A stretch of 64,000 nt of DNA from Rhipicephalus microplus (lineage: Eukaryota; Arthropoda; Arachnida; Ixodida; Ixodidae), in the NCBI RefSeq assembly GCF_043290135.1, contig NC_134700.1, positions 82,812,500-82,876,499 on the forward strand, read 5' to 3'. A model generated the notes under the pieces. That model was given only the letters and a program-made list of their open reading frames with translations. It was not told the DNA's origin and did not search any database. Shown here one piece after another: positions 18,180 through 29,118 of the stretch. Position 1 is the first letter of the stretch. The number at the start of each line of letters is the position of its first letter. Made by a program: the position numbers and the translations under genes.

Positions 18180-21100
18180 GTGAGCATAAGTTATGGAATG
18201 TAGGAAGCCTACACTAGCTAAAAACTTTAAGACCACATTTGAGGGAAACAATGGATTGTCTCCAAGAAAAAATTGCGGGTGAAGCGGAACATGGCATTTG
18301 TACAGCTTTGAGAAATAAACAGCCTTTTGGTTCGTGGTACAGACAGATAATGAGAACGTGAACGACAGACAGCGCATCACCACATTTTGCACAATGTGGT
18401 GCAGGAGAGTTGTTTAAGGTGCGAGTGCGTTGCATGTGTATGAGCGATCCTGAGTCTGCACAGTGCAACCTCTTGGTGCCTGTAACGTTTTTCAGTCACA
18501 TATCTACTTGTTCTTGGCTTTACTAAATGTAGTTTCTTGCATTTGTAGCGTTTAATTTTTCTCGCCATTGTCTTTGCATTCAGGTTCTGGTAAGTGGCCG
18601 CAGGTTCTTATACGGGATGCTGTCTACGTCAACTGATAGGTGGAGTGCAGCTGACTTCGCAAGTTTGTCCGCTATCTCATTGCCATCTATGTTGCAGTGT
18701 CCCGGAATTCTGCATAGCGTGATTTTGAGCTTGAATTTGATGGCTGACATGATGCATTTTAGAAGTGTATTAGTAACTGAATTTTTGAGTATCTTAGTGG
18801 AGGACAGCACAGTCACTACACTGAGAGAATCTGTTTATACGATTGAGGCTGGTTGTTTATCCTTTAAAATGTGACTTACAGCTAAACGTATGCCATAGCA
18901 ATCTGCCATAATTGTGCTAGTATGTTCGTTCATTGTTTTAGATTCAGAGAAAGCGGAACTACGTGCCACACATGCGACTGTGGAGAACTTGGAGGCATCA
19001 GTATAATACTTAGCACACCTGTATTCGGCCTGCAGGTACTTGAAGTGTTGATAGATTGCGACTGGGAGGACATTTTTTTTCTACCTCTAGGAATCCCAAG
19101 TCACAATTGATAGCCTGCACTCTCCACGGCACCACAGTGTCCTTGTGAAAGGTTAGTTCAAGATTGTAGACCGGTATGTGCATATTTTCGAAATGTGAGG
19201 CCACTCAGAGGGGATACGGTGGCGTAGCTGATGGTCACCTCTAAAACAGGTGGGCGTTTGGTATACCCTGCCATAGCACACGAGCTGCGTGGTCGACTTG
19301 CGAAAGCACCTTCGTGGCATACGTGACACTAGTGAACTGATGTCGCCGTTCTAGTGACCACCACTTTATCTCAACATACAGGCTGGCTGTTGGTCTGGTT
19401 CGGAAAACACCGCTGGTGTCCCGATGCCCAAGAAGGTGCACTGCGTAAAGCATCTTCAATAGAGATCTTGACGCTGACTCGTAAACCACACAGCCATAAT
19501 CGATACGTGATAGCACTACACTGTTGAGAAGGTTCAATAGACAGTCACGGTCTGTGCCCCATGACTGATGCGAGAGAATCTTCAGCAGGTTTAAGGCTTT
19601 CAAGCATTTAAGTCATAGCTGCTTGATATGTGTAACAAAGCGGAGCTTTTCATCAACCACAACACCTAGAAATTTGCGACCTTTTTAGTAGCTGTGGTTT
19701 TTCCAATAATTTAAATGTTGGGGGATGGCCTTATGCCACGTAGTTTTGAAACGAGTGCGCAAACACTCTTATCACAGTTAAAACTATTTTTTCTGCCCAA
19801 CTTGAGAGCTTATTTACTGCAAACTGAATCCGACGTTCACAGATGGCTAGGTTGCACGAATTGAAGCTGACATGAATGTCATCCACATATACCGAGTAAG
19901 AGATTCTTTTATGAAGAATATATTGCTTCATTTTTACGATGAATAGTGTGCAGCTAAGAACACCGCCCAGGGGGACGCCATTTTCTTGCGTAAACCACTT
20001 TGATAAGGCATCACCAACACGAACCACAAATGCACGGTCAGAAAGGTAGCTTTAATAAGTATTCAGCATATTTCCTGACACTCCAAAAGATCACAAGTCA
20101 AGGAGAATGCCATAACGCCATGTCATGTCGTAAGTTTTCTCCAAGACGAAAAATACAGATAGGTAGTGCTGTTTATGAAAGAAGGCATCCTTGACAAAGG
20201 ATTCAAATGATACCAGTTGGTCAGTTGTCGACATGCCCGATCTGAATCCAGCTTGACGACGATCAAGAAGGCCATTGTATTCGAGGTAATACATAAGGCG
20301 GCGATTCACCCATTTTTTGAACACATTGCCCAAACAGCTGGTCAGCGCAATAGGCCTGTAACTGGCAGCTAGTATAGCTTCTATCTCTTGTTTAAGGATG
20401 GGTGTGATGACTGCCTTTTTTTCAGGTCATGGGTAGACGCCCAGAGGACCATACTTTGTTGAAAAGAATGAGGATGACGTCAAGCGTTTCTTCGTGTAGG
20501 TACTTCAGCATGCCGTAAGTAATCCTGTCCGAGCCTGCTGCTGAACTGCGCACTTTGCCAGTGCTGCCTTTAGTTCACCTTTAGTAAAGGGGGCATTGTA
20601 CCCTCCTGCCGATGGCCTTTCATCACGAATAGGTTTACGTTCCTCGGCATGTTTGTATCGCTTAAAAGAGTCTGTATAATGTGCTGAGCTGAAAGTATAC
20701 TCAAAGTGTTGGTCTGTGGCATCCGCCTGGTGTTCCAGTGTATCACCAGCAGTACTAACAAGGAGCACCGGATGAGTGCTGTGCCCTTGGAGGGCTCTCA
20801 CTTTGTTATACACCTTATGTGTGTCAGTGTAAGAGTTTACCGATGAGAGACGGGATTGCCATCTCTGTCGTTTAGACTCTCGTCGGACACGTCCACCATT
20901 TGCTTTTGAACACTTAAAATTCACCAACTTTTTGACTGTAGGACACCTGCGGAATTTCGACCATGCTTTGTTTTGATTGTCACGTGCATTTTTGCACTCA
21001 GCGTTAAACAAAGGTCGTCTTTTGTTTCGTGTGTAGTTAGATGTATATGGGATGAATTGCTCTGCGGCCTGTATAATGTGCAGTGTGACCAACGCTTCAC

Positions 21101-21620
21101 ATTCAGCAAAGCCTAGGTTTTCAATGGACGAGCATAATATTTTGAGAAAGTTTTCGGAATTTCACCAAGTTCGCATCCTGTTCTCTGAACCGGGTTACAT
21201 TCGCAGTCGTCGTACTTGCATTTCCTGTGTGTTTTAGACAGACAAGAAAATGATGACTTCCGTAGAGTTTATGAATGACAGCCCACTCAGTGGTTGCCAA
21301 GACTGTAGGAGATCCGATAGCAAGATCTATTTCTATGTATGAGTTGTGCGCTGCGTTAAAGTATGTTGGCTCCTTTTTATTAAATATACAGGAGCCGGAA
21401 GACAACAGACAGTTTTCACTTAAGGAGCCTCGAGAGTCCGTTCATCTACATCCCCATAGAGGGTGGTGCACGTTAAAACCTCCAACCAACAGGAATGGAT
21501 GTGGAAGCTGGTCTATGGGTGTTTTAAGTTCTTTAGTAGACAGTCGGTAGTCTGGAGGGATGTATAGTGAACACAAGGTTATTATTCGTCCAAAAATAGG
21601 GCTCGTATTGCCACTGTTTC
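18180..21620 (-). pseudogene. NLTR3 ORF2 main part: endonuclease C-half, RT, RNase H (copy 1, broken)
   Basis: Minus strand from 21620: IITLCSLYIPPDYRLS and VGGFNVHHPLWG, where the catalytic Asp of GDFN is Gly (GGT, complement of 21478-21480; copy 2 has GAT), then NSYIEIDLAIGSP. RT follows: a linker to 20505, then RRQAGFRSGMSTTDQL (about 20260), NGVPLGGVLSCTLF (about 19960), YVDD intact at 19878-19889, and thumb NLLNSVVLSRIDYG (about 19500). RNase H is at 19020-18600 with YTDASKFSTV and GHCNIDGNEIADKLAKSA. A terminal CTKC/H-type cluster (CAKCGDALSVVHVLIIC) lies at 18400-18355. Several frame changes separate these blocks, so no full protein is encoded. Confidence 0.8.
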
Positions 21621-21786
21621 TAATACCCCTGTTACACGGGCACGCTAACCTCAGTTATGACCAACCTCAGTTCCCACAACCTTGGTGACATCCAGTTAGA
21701 CGGAGAGCCTAACTGAAGTTCTCCCACTAACCATGGTCACTCCAAACTTAGGTTGGCCACCTCAGTTAAGGAAGGTGAACTCACAA

Positions 21787-22062
21787 AATGGCGGCTCCCA
21801 CCACAGAGTTCGACAGTGGCATGGCTCCGACACAGGCCGAACCATGTTGCCAAAGGCGCGTCAATTGGTCCTTGTCGGATACCGAGACATTGATTCGCCT
21901 TTAGCAAGATAATCTTCGCCGCCTCTGATCCCATTCGCGTAATGCGCGTATATACGAAGAAATGACCCGCAACCTCAATGCGCGCTTGCCTGCAGGTGAA
22001 GTGTCGTTTATCGCCAAGCAGGTGTGGCAGAAGTTGGAAAATTTAAACAAGCGCTACCAGTA
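21787..22062 (+). pseudogene. Harbinger Myb/SANT-like DNA-binding protein, exon 1 (copy 1)
   Basis: The frame from ATG 21787 reads MAAPTTEFDSGMAP, then VNWSLSDTETLIRL, then RNARIYEEMTRNLNARLP, then AKQVWQKLENLNKRYQ. This is the trihelix/MADF-SANT pattern of the Harbinger accessory protein that helps the nuclease bind DNA and enter the nucleus. A donor GTAAGT follows in the TACCAGTAAGT context near 22057-22064. In-frame stops after LIRL and near 21927 mean it is damaged, and copy 2 carries its own stop. The intron would run to about 23970. Confidence 0.6.
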
Positions 22063-22528
22063 AGTAAAAAGACTTTGTTGCTATGCACGTTGCGATGTTG
22101 CGTAGCGCATGTCTGTGTGCTTTCAAGGTACCCACAGATGTCCGCACCACTGCTGTTGCAGCTATGGTCAGATGGTGCAGGTAGGCTTAAATTTACGCGC
22201 AAACGTAGCTCCGACGTGCTTTTCGAGTGGGCAAACCGCTCGAAACGTGTTTTCACAACGCCTTGCTTGAATAAGGAGCATGGGCGTCCTCGCCATGGCA
22301 ATTGTGGGATATGCCTATCTTCTCCTCAATGTCTCAGCCAACAGTGAAAAGTGCCATTATTAAATACCTTTTAAGCTGCTGGTAATTGCTGCTGAACATC
22401 AAGCAATCAAATACAAAAGGTAGCGTTTCTCTCGTGCTGGCACGTTATTGCACTTGTAAACACTGTTTTTTATGGTTACATAGACTTACAACGGAGGCAC
22501 ACACACACAATTAGCGCCTATTTTCAAT

Positions 22529-23125
22529 CTAAGCGGTGTTTTTTGATGTAGCTCCATTCCATCTCCACCCCACTCGTCCACCAGAACAAAAGATTATTTG
22601 CATAGACTCTAATGTATGTGAAAATGCCCACTGAGCTATGCTGTAGTAGTAATAGTGTACATTCTTAATGCATTTATTGTGCGCATGTCTTGCAGTGTCC
22701 TTCATTTTTAATGCATGTTCTCTGCTGGCACTTTCAATCAAGCATGAGTCTGAGTTCATAACATCTTTGGAAAAAAACAGGAGCATTTCGATGCCGAGGG
22801 TTGTGTTGTGCACTAAATAAGCTTTTTTTTCTTTAGCAAGCTCAAACGTTGTGGTAGGACAACGGCGTCTAAGGCTGTGGACTGGCCATATTACTGGCTT
22901 TTGCGCTCCTTTTTGGGCACTCTTCCTGTCAATCACAGCAGCCTTGTGGAGGAAAGTGTAGAGGTAACTGCCATTTTCAATTTCAAGGCTTTCATTTATT
23001 TCACGTTGGTATACCATTTCATGGGCGCTCCTAGAGTTGAGATGATCACGAATGATGGGTTGTGCCAATGAACATTCATGAACGAGAATGGAGGTCTGTG
23101 TGAGTGCATAACTACAAATAGTCAT
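22529..23125 (-). CDS. Hypothetical 198-residue open frame inside Harbinger (copy 1)
   Basis: This is an open frame of 198 codons on the minus strand between the two known Harbinger genes. It contains IENGSYLYTFLHKAAV and SLRRRCPTTTFELAKEKK. I recognise no family. In copy 2 the equivalent DNA is split into two frames (49183-49419 and 49416-49772) by indels in an A/T run, which argues against function. It overlaps the probable intron of the plus-strand SANT gene. It may be chance. Confidence 0.2.
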   Translation of the reverse strand: MTICSYALTQTSILVHECSLAQPIIRDHLNSRSAHEMVYQREINESLEIENGSYLYTFLHKAAVIDRKSAQKGAQKPVIWPVHSLRRRCPTTTFELAKEKKAYLVHNTTLGIEMLLFFSKDVMNSDSCLIESASREHALKMKDTARHAHNKCIKNVHYYYYSIAQWAFSHTLESMQIIFCSGGRVGWRWNGATSKNTA

Positions 23126-23530
23126 TCACGTGGGTACAGACAAAATTACAGAGAAAAGGAAATTGCGGTTGCAAATAATTGTAACAGAAGCAGCAAAAAT
23201 TTTTGTGTATACTGAAAAACCCAAAGACTTGCACCGTCAAGAAAAAAATTAGAAAAAAGCGAAAGAACGTCACTCGAAACTAACTTTATTATCCAAACAT
23301 CAGTGTCACACATAACCACAGCAACCATGCGCACTCACATCGCCACACGTGCTCGTCGAAAATCATGCAATGAGATGGACAACTAATCAAAAAAAAAAGA
23401 ATCGATGAATCGATCAAACTGAATTCTCCCTCACTCAGAGCTGCAGATCTGTCACTAACACACCATTCTTTCTATTATACTTTGCTTCCATGATTTGTGT
23501 TATAATTTGTAGAAATAAATTGCACTGAAA

Positions 23531-23738
23531 AGTATAAAAACACTAGTACGTATTACCGGTGGTATTGTGAAGCAATGACACTTTCATGGATAGTCATAAT
23601 TTACACTGGTGACTGACAGGTCACCAATGTAAATTATGTATACTAGTACTAGTATAAAAACACTAGTACGTATTACCTGTGGTATTGTGAAGCAATGACA
23701 CTTTCATGGATAGTCATAATTTACATTGGTGACTGACA
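23531..23738. repeat. Local direct repeat with an inverted segment (copy 1 only)
   Basis: About 88-108 bases starting AGTATAAAAACACTAGTACG occur at 23531 and again at 23651, offset 120. Between them, 23595-23613 and 23620-23638 are inverted copies (CATAATTTACA-C/T-TGGTGAC) around TGACAG. Copy 2 has a single unit (50191 onward) and no inversion. Confidence 0.85.
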
Positions 23739-23961
23739 TTGGTGACTGACAGGAATACGATTTCAAATTTAGGATGCATGTAGCTAATAAGAATATGGCG
23801 CATGTGCTGATGGTTCTTTATCAAGAGTCACAGGCAAGATATCTCGCCACTGGTTGCTAGGTAAAATTCTGTAGTTTTATGAACAAAAGCCTCTGATGAA
23901 AGTCATTTAGGAATGTAAGCTTTGAACTGACACTAAGCATTGGGTGATTCTTTTTCCATGT

Positions 23962-24365
23962 TATACACAGGTGCCAGAGCTTAATGAGGCACCTGCAGGG
24001 GCTAAGTGCTAGCCACATGGAAAGAAGCTGAAACTGAAGATAACACTCTGGTAATGGAGGAATCAAGCACAGTCAACGTTCAAGGTGACAGCAATGCTGC
24101 TGCCAACTGCAGTACCTCTTCAGAATCTGAGAGCCAGCCTGATGCGAATGACTCCAGCAATAAGAAGAAACAAAAAAGGCCAGCAAAAGGTTTACAGGAA
24201 CTTCTCGACCTACATAAGAAAGCCGAGCAACGCAGCATTGACTTGGCCTCACAGAGTATGGAGCTCCAGGGACAACTCCTGCAGCTCAAGGAAAATTCTA
24301 ATGAGACTCTGAAAGAAATGCTGGGCTTTCTTAAGTCTTATTTTGAGTCTCAAAATAAACCGTGA
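23962..24365 (+). pseudogene. Harbinger SANT-like protein, exon 2 (copy 1)
   Basis: After an acceptor-like TTATACACAG (23962-23971) the DNA encodes an acidic Ser-rich part (SSESESQPDANDSS), a basic patch NKKKQKRPAK that could be a nuclear localisation signal, and a C-terminal coiled coil (LQELLDLHKKAEQRSIDLAS and on to FLKSYFESQNKP, stop 24363-24365). This is the usual C-terminal layout of Harbinger Myb-like proteins. A TAA sits at 24003-24005 between the acceptor and the coding part, so either the true acceptor is further right or the exon is broken. In copy 2 a 1-bp loss near 50728 changes the frame in the coiled coil. Confidence 0.55.
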
Positions 24366-25036
24366 GTCTATGAAGCTAAGCTTGGCGTTTGTTTTTTCGT
24401 TTTTAAGCTTGTTCATAATGATGTCATCCCAAATACCCAATAGACTACTTTATGGGTGAGTTTCAGTGATGCCATACTGAGCTCTAGCTTTACTATTTGA
24501 TATCCTTCATTAAACGACTACTGATAGGGCGATTGCATAAACATGAATACCTTTACATTAAAGTATTCGACATTTCAAGACCTTATCTAAAATAATAAGA
24601 AAACATTTATGTAACAGCCCAAGGTGTCGGTGCCGAGATTTCTTACTTTGAACTGCGTACAATTAAAAACAACATCACTGTGACACAACTGTAAAAGCAG
24701 GCTGTTAGTACCAACCAATCTGTTGAAATTTTCAGAAAGTAATTAACTGCTACATAAAACTGCAATGATGAGCCCTTGCATCAGTAGCTCAACAGTCTTG
24801 TGCACAGTACTTGCTTCTCCAGCCATGTGTCGAGACCTTTAATTTTGCATTTTGCATATATGTTCAAACATGTTAAACATTAGGAAGAGTGACAGAAAAA
24901 TGGGATAGTGTATGTGATAATATATGTACAAAAATCATCAGTGAATGTAAACCTGGAACACATTACAGCAAAAGAAAACAAAACAGAAGTGCACAAGACG
25001 TTGAAATTATTAAAAAAAAGATGAGAAAGCTGAAAT

Positions 25037-26359
25037 TTAGCTGCTACAATTCCTTGGACACTTCCTCTGTGATGCACCAAGAACTGTATGTTCAGTTAGC
25101 TTGACCAACAGTGAAGTCTCGGCAAGAGCATCAGCCACACCGAGTAGCATTTCTGTTACTCCATGTGGCTCTGACCGTTGACTTCTGCACACTGGTTGTG
25201 GCCGGCTTGTGTCTCGGTGCACCACATCTTCCATCCAGGTGATATCGAATTGATCTTTGAGTTCTTCAGATATGTTGTGCGTACGCAGCAAGCCGTAATA
25301 ATTGACATTGTCAATATCGACTTCGAGGCCTTTGTGCATGATTCGAAAACGTGCTTGTAGCCTGCCAAAAGCATTCTCAACAACCCGTCTGGCACTCGAC
25401 AAGCGGTAATTGAACACCCGCGAGGCGGAACCAGGTTGCTCTGCGCGAGAAAAAGGTTTCTTAACGTGGCACTGCAAAGGAAATGCTTGGTCACCGAGGA
25501 GGACGGGGCACACTGAAACTCCTTTAACATCATTTGCCTCCAGTTGAAAGAGTTCACTCGCCAGCACTTTTGACACTCGCGAACTTTCCAACACTGCAGC
25601 GTCGTGGTTCTTCCCAGATGGCCCCACGTTCACGTACATAAATTTTTACAGGTGGTGCACAACAGCAAGAAGAATGGTGCTGTACCACTCTTTATAGTTA
25701 AAATTGTCGGTGGCATGTTCTTTAGGTGGGCAAACCTCTGTGTGGCAGCCATCTAAGGCACCCAGGCATTGGGGAAATCCGGTCACTGCTCCGAATGGCC
25801 TCAAGTGTTCCTTCAGCTCCCGCTTGTGTTGAAACCTGACTAGGCGCGCCTCAAGGCACCAAACAACCACACCGCAGAATTCGCGAATGATGTTTTTCAG
25901 AATAGCGGCTTACGCCAAAAAGGTTAGCCACGGTTCTGTCTTCCGCGGAGGTGGCGAGATAGTGCAGGGCAATGGCGACGCGCTTGTCTAAAGGAATCGC
26001 TCTGCGCATTACCGTGTCTTCTCTCTTCCTGCCCTGACACACCCTCACAAGGTACCTAAACGTAGATCGATTGACACGAAAGTTCTCGCGGAACTTGCTG
26101 CCTGGAAGCTTAGACAATGTTCTTTCGTACCACATGCACATGGATGCATCCACATTTCTTTCGTACAACATGGATGCATCCATATTTGCCTTTCGCGCGT
26201 GACAAGTAGTGCAGCCCTGAGCATCAGTCGACGTTGTAGCTGGTCAGCACACTCCCTTTCTCGTTCAATGTTTCCAATTACTTGTACGACGCACTTGCTT
26301 TGTCCGTTGGTCGTGCAGCCTGCTTTGCAAAGCAGTGAACGTCGTCCAGATAAGTCCAT
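25037..26359 (-). pseudogene. Harbinger DDE transposase (HARBI1-like nuclease, copy 1, broken)
   Basis: Minus strand order: an N-terminal basic region, a helix-turn-helix-like segment (DKRVAIALHYLATSAEDRTV then ANLFGVS), then GFPQCLGALDGCH with the first catalytic Asp, NFNYKEWYSTILLAVV, LLGDQAFPL with the second Asp, and RRVVENAFGRLQARFR with the catalytic Glu. The three acidic residues and their spacing are those of HARBI1-type DDE_4 nucleases that cut and paste the element. It is broken by a frameshift near 25880 (after FGVSRYSE) and an in-frame TAA at 25643-25645, both shared with copy 2. An upstream frame to 26530 may hold the original N-terminus. Confidence 0.85.
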
Positions 26360-26930
26360 CGTCGCTGAGACGCTGCTCCGGTGGGCGAAGAGCCATTGTG
26401 GGAAACCGACGACGGTCCACCAGCACTCACGCATGACACAGAACGCCATAACCACGCTGGAAATAAAAAGAAGGAAAACTAGACAACCAGACGCGCGATC
26501 GCACCGGACGTTAAACAAGGACCAAAGCAATCACACACAACTGCCACGTCTACAGCTTGCGAGCTACGGATTTTGTCAGCCGCAAATGCGACTGTACAGC
26601 CAAATGCGCAATTGTTTCCAGATTGTTCACAAAAAACTAAATACAAACCAACCTGTGTAAAACTTCCTGAAACACATTGACATGGTTACAAATGACAGTT
26701 ATTCTTATAAAACTATCATTTATACACAGTTGTACCAATAGTTTAAACCGAAACAAATAAATAAGTTGCCTGTACGCAAGCAATCACGTGACATACTAAG
26801 TAGCCGAGAACTGCGATCAAGATGACCCGTGAAACTCTGGCAGACTTCGGTTAGCGCAAACCACAGTTCGAACGAGTTAACTGAGGTTGGTCACAACTGA
26901 GGTTAGCATGCCCGTGTAACAGGGGTATAA

Positions 26931-27195
26931 GTCAGTAACTAGAGTGATGTCTTGAGACGGAACTGCTTTTCTGCACCATGATAGCGACACCGCCAGATGA
27001 ATGCGCAGTGCCCTGTCTGTCCTTTCGGTATACCACATATCTTTTTAAAGGCTACTTTGTGTAGGTTTTAGGTGTGTTTCCTGTAAGCAAAGTTCGTTTG
27101 GTTGGTGCTGTACAAGTATTTCATAGATGTCGTCTAAGTTCTTAAGTAAGCCTCGGCAATTCCAGTGAATGATATTTTTGGCAGCCATTTTCATG
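26931..27195 (-). pseudogene. NLTR3 ORF2 N-terminal endonuclease segment (copy 1)
   Basis: This is the start of the APE-type endonuclease, cut off from the rest by Harbinger. In copy 2 the same segment (53751-53488) is one open frame beginning MAAENIIHWNCRGLL and containing LCLQETHLKP, the N-terminal Asn and Glu motifs of the nuclease. Here the frame is disrupted. Removing Harbinger and one TAA restores reading into the segment ending at 21620. Confidence 0.7.
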
Positions 27196-27199
27196 AATG

Positions 27200-28400
27200 A
27201 GGAAAAGAGTGCGACCTATTCACACTTCACTGCCTTTATCAGGCGGCTTCACTGGAGTGTGTCTATTCCTCTGAGGCGATCTATGGGGCCCCGGCTCACT
27301 TGGGGGAATTCCGTCAACATCTTAGATGCTGAGGATCCTGGTGTCACTTCAATTGCCTCCGGTGGACCCTCGGAAGCTAATAGATGTTTGTCAGAAGAGA
27401 CAGGTGTCTCAGTTGTGTGTGTGGTTCCTGGGGTCTGATAAAGGTCGACCTCCGGGACTTGATGGGTTGGTACAGCCAGTGGCTGCTTGGGGGGGGGGGG
27501 GGGATGAGATATGCACACATCAGCAAAACTGTATTGCGTGCCCACCGCCACTAGATGTCGCCCGGCTCCCCGGCGAGCTGCTTCAGCGTATGACCTTCCG
27601 GAAAATAGGTGTACCTTCTTCTGGGCTCCCGAATATGTGATAATTTCCGTAACCTCGGTGTGAACTATAGCCTTTTCTTTCCTGAACGCTTCACATGTGC
27701 GCGTGTACGCGGCATGGGGCCCTTGACAATGAGGACATTCTGTTTGCTTCAAAGTGCAGTTCTCGGTTGGGTGCTCATGGTCACCACATGTCAGACATGT
27801 TATTCTTCCGCGGCAATTGTTTGATGCTTGTCCGTATTTCTGGCGCTTGAAGCACCTTCTGGGGTTAGGTAATTAGAGACGGACTTTACATAGAAAGAAC
27901 GCCGCTTTTACAGATTCGGGCAAGATGGAGCGAATAAAGGTTAATACCATATGCGGGGTTACCACTTCTTCACCTTTCCGTCTGATTGTGATTCGACGTA
28001 TGGCGATTACGCCATGCTCTCGGAAGCCCTCAAGGAGGTCAGTTTCCGTTGTTCGCATACGTTCGTGTTTTGAAATGACACCTTGGATAGTGTTAAGACG
28101 GCGGGGGGGGGGTGACAGACACGTTCATGTGTGCAAGCTGCTTTTGCTTCTTCAGGAGAGTGTTTGAGTGGTCTTTTTGGGCCAGTTCAAAAAGAAGATC
28201 ACCAGATGACAGCTTCTTTGCATCATAATATTTGCGTATTAAGTTTTCAAGAGTTCTAGCTATCAGAAAGACCGACAATGCTTCAACAGACTCGTTGAGT
28301 GTAACAGAGCGTATGACCAAAAAGTGTTGAAAATGGTCACAATCAATTCAGGTACGTTTGGAGCTTTCATAAGTGCAGTTCCTTTTCAAAGACCGATCAT
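27200..28400 (-). pseudogene. NLTR3 ORF1 (zinc-knuckle Gag-like protein, copy 1)
   Basis: Minus-strand frames give an N-terminal helical part (SVEALSVFLIARTLENLI), a basic middle (GVIAIRRITIRRKGEEVV), and consecutive CCHC-type knuckles: a first degraded one (CFKRQKYGQASNNC), CLTCGDHEHPTENC and CPHCQGPHAAYTRTC. A Pro-rich C-terminus follows, with a C/G homopolymer at about 27490-27502. Three knuckles after an RRM-like region are typical of ORF1 in I-type elements, binding element RNA. Frame breaks lie near 28100 (a second homopolymer) and 27870. Confidence 0.75.
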
Positions 28401-28945
28401 TCAGAGAGGGGGTATTTTTACATAAGAAGCATTTGAAGTTCGGCGGCGTTGGTGACCACCCACCTCCGAGCCCAACAAGGGAACGCTACAAGGTACAACA
28501 CTTGAAGGCACCAGCCATACATCGCCGCTATAACCAAATATAGTTATCCAAAGGTGGGCACCTACACAGGGTTAAAACTCGCCGCAAGAAAAAATTGGAA
28601 GTAGACGGTAGATAGAAGATGACAGAACATATAAAAAAGTGAGAGGTAAAGACGAAGAGGAGGGGAGAGAGAGATAGGAAAAGGCGACTGCCGAATTCCC
28701 CTGGGTCGGCCAGCCCAAAGGTTGCCGTCTACGTGAAGACGGGGCCAAAGGGGTGTCCTGCCTCTGCCGAGGGGCCTTAAAGGTCCAATCACCCGGCGTC
28801 GGCTCAACCCCCAGAATCCCCTTTTCCCCGTACACGGCGCAGCCACGCATGGCTAGGCGTGGGAGAGGTGGAAACCCCCGTTAGCTCAGGTCCGTAGTGT
28901 CGCTACACACCAAACGCCTGCTTGCTTGCACAGACGTCCCTGCGA

Positions 28946-28948
<3 letters not shown>

Positions 28949-28985
<37 letters not shown>
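28949..28985. repeat. TA microsatellite between NLTR3 and the Penelope element (copy 1)
   Basis: There are about 18 TA units. The matching run in copy 2 (55510-55585) is about twice as long. It marks the 3' boundary of the Penelope-like element, which may have inserted into a TA tract. Confidence 0.9.
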
Positions 28986-28988
<3 letters not shown>

Positions 28989-29080
28989 GAGTAATAATTC
29001 AATGAGCCAGTTAGTCTTCGTGAAGGTATGGGATATGGCACAACGGGAGAGTTGGCAACAAGGATAAATATATTTATTTC

Positions 29081-29118
29081 CCAACAGTTTCGGGAGGGGT
29101 CCTCCCTTCATCAGGGGA
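29081..29118 (-). ncRNA. Hammerhead-ribozyme-like motif in the Penelope 3' region (copy 1)
   Basis: Sense (minus) sequence: CCC, CTGATGA, a hairpin GGGAGG-ACC-CCTCCC, GAAAC, TGTT, GGG. CTGATGA and GAA around a stable stem II are the hammerhead core; CCC/GGG can form stem I. An unpaired A precedes stem II, and stem III (ACTGT) is too short to close on itself but is nearly self-complementary, so a dimer would be needed. Hammerheads with short stem III are known in Penelope terminal repeats. Activity is not shown by the sequence. Confidence 0.5.

Larger units (their letters stand above)
21624..26927. mobile_element. PIF/Harbinger DNA transposon nested in NLTR3 (copy 1)
   Basis: Terminal inverted repeats of about 47 bp (left from 21624, TACCCCTGTTACACGGGCA; right ending at 26927) differ at only two positions by eye. 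They contain subrepeats of CTAACCTCAG and CCAACCTCAG. A TAA lies on both sides (21621-21623 and 26928-26930), matching the 3-bp TWA target duplication of the superfamily. Inside are a Myb/SANT-like gene on plus and a DDE nuclease on minus, the standard two-gene Harbinger content. The nuclease is disrupted, so the element cannot move by itself. Confidence 0.9.
17996..28948 (-). mobile_element. NLTR3, I-type non-LTR retrotransposon interrupted by Harbinger (copy 1)
   Basis: On the minus strand the order is a 5' UTR (28948-28400, with a GC-rich CTGCGCCGTGTACGGG start typical of tick elements), ORF1 with zinc knuckles, endonuclease, RT, RNase H, a C-terminal Cys/His cluster, and a 3' end near CTTTTATTCTTGC (about 17996). 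Without the nested 5,304-bp Harbinger it is about 5.6 kb, so it looks close to full length, unlike NLTR1 and NLTR2. Its ORFs are broken by stops, frameshifts and the Harbinger insertion. Confidence 0.8.

Noticed and set aside
25178..25360. Plus-strand 60-codon frame seen in both block copies
   Set aside because: Antisense shadow of the Harbinger transposase; conservation comes from the duplication.
26199..26660. 153-codon plus-strand open frame, repeated at 52735-53196
   Set aside because: It is antisense to the transposase N-terminal region, with no recognisable domain and a different C-terminus in copy 2 because of an indel.
28562..28850. Two overlapping 92-94 codon frames on the minus strand
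   Set aside because: They lie in the GC-rich 5' UTR of NLTR3, overlap each other in different frames and show no domain.
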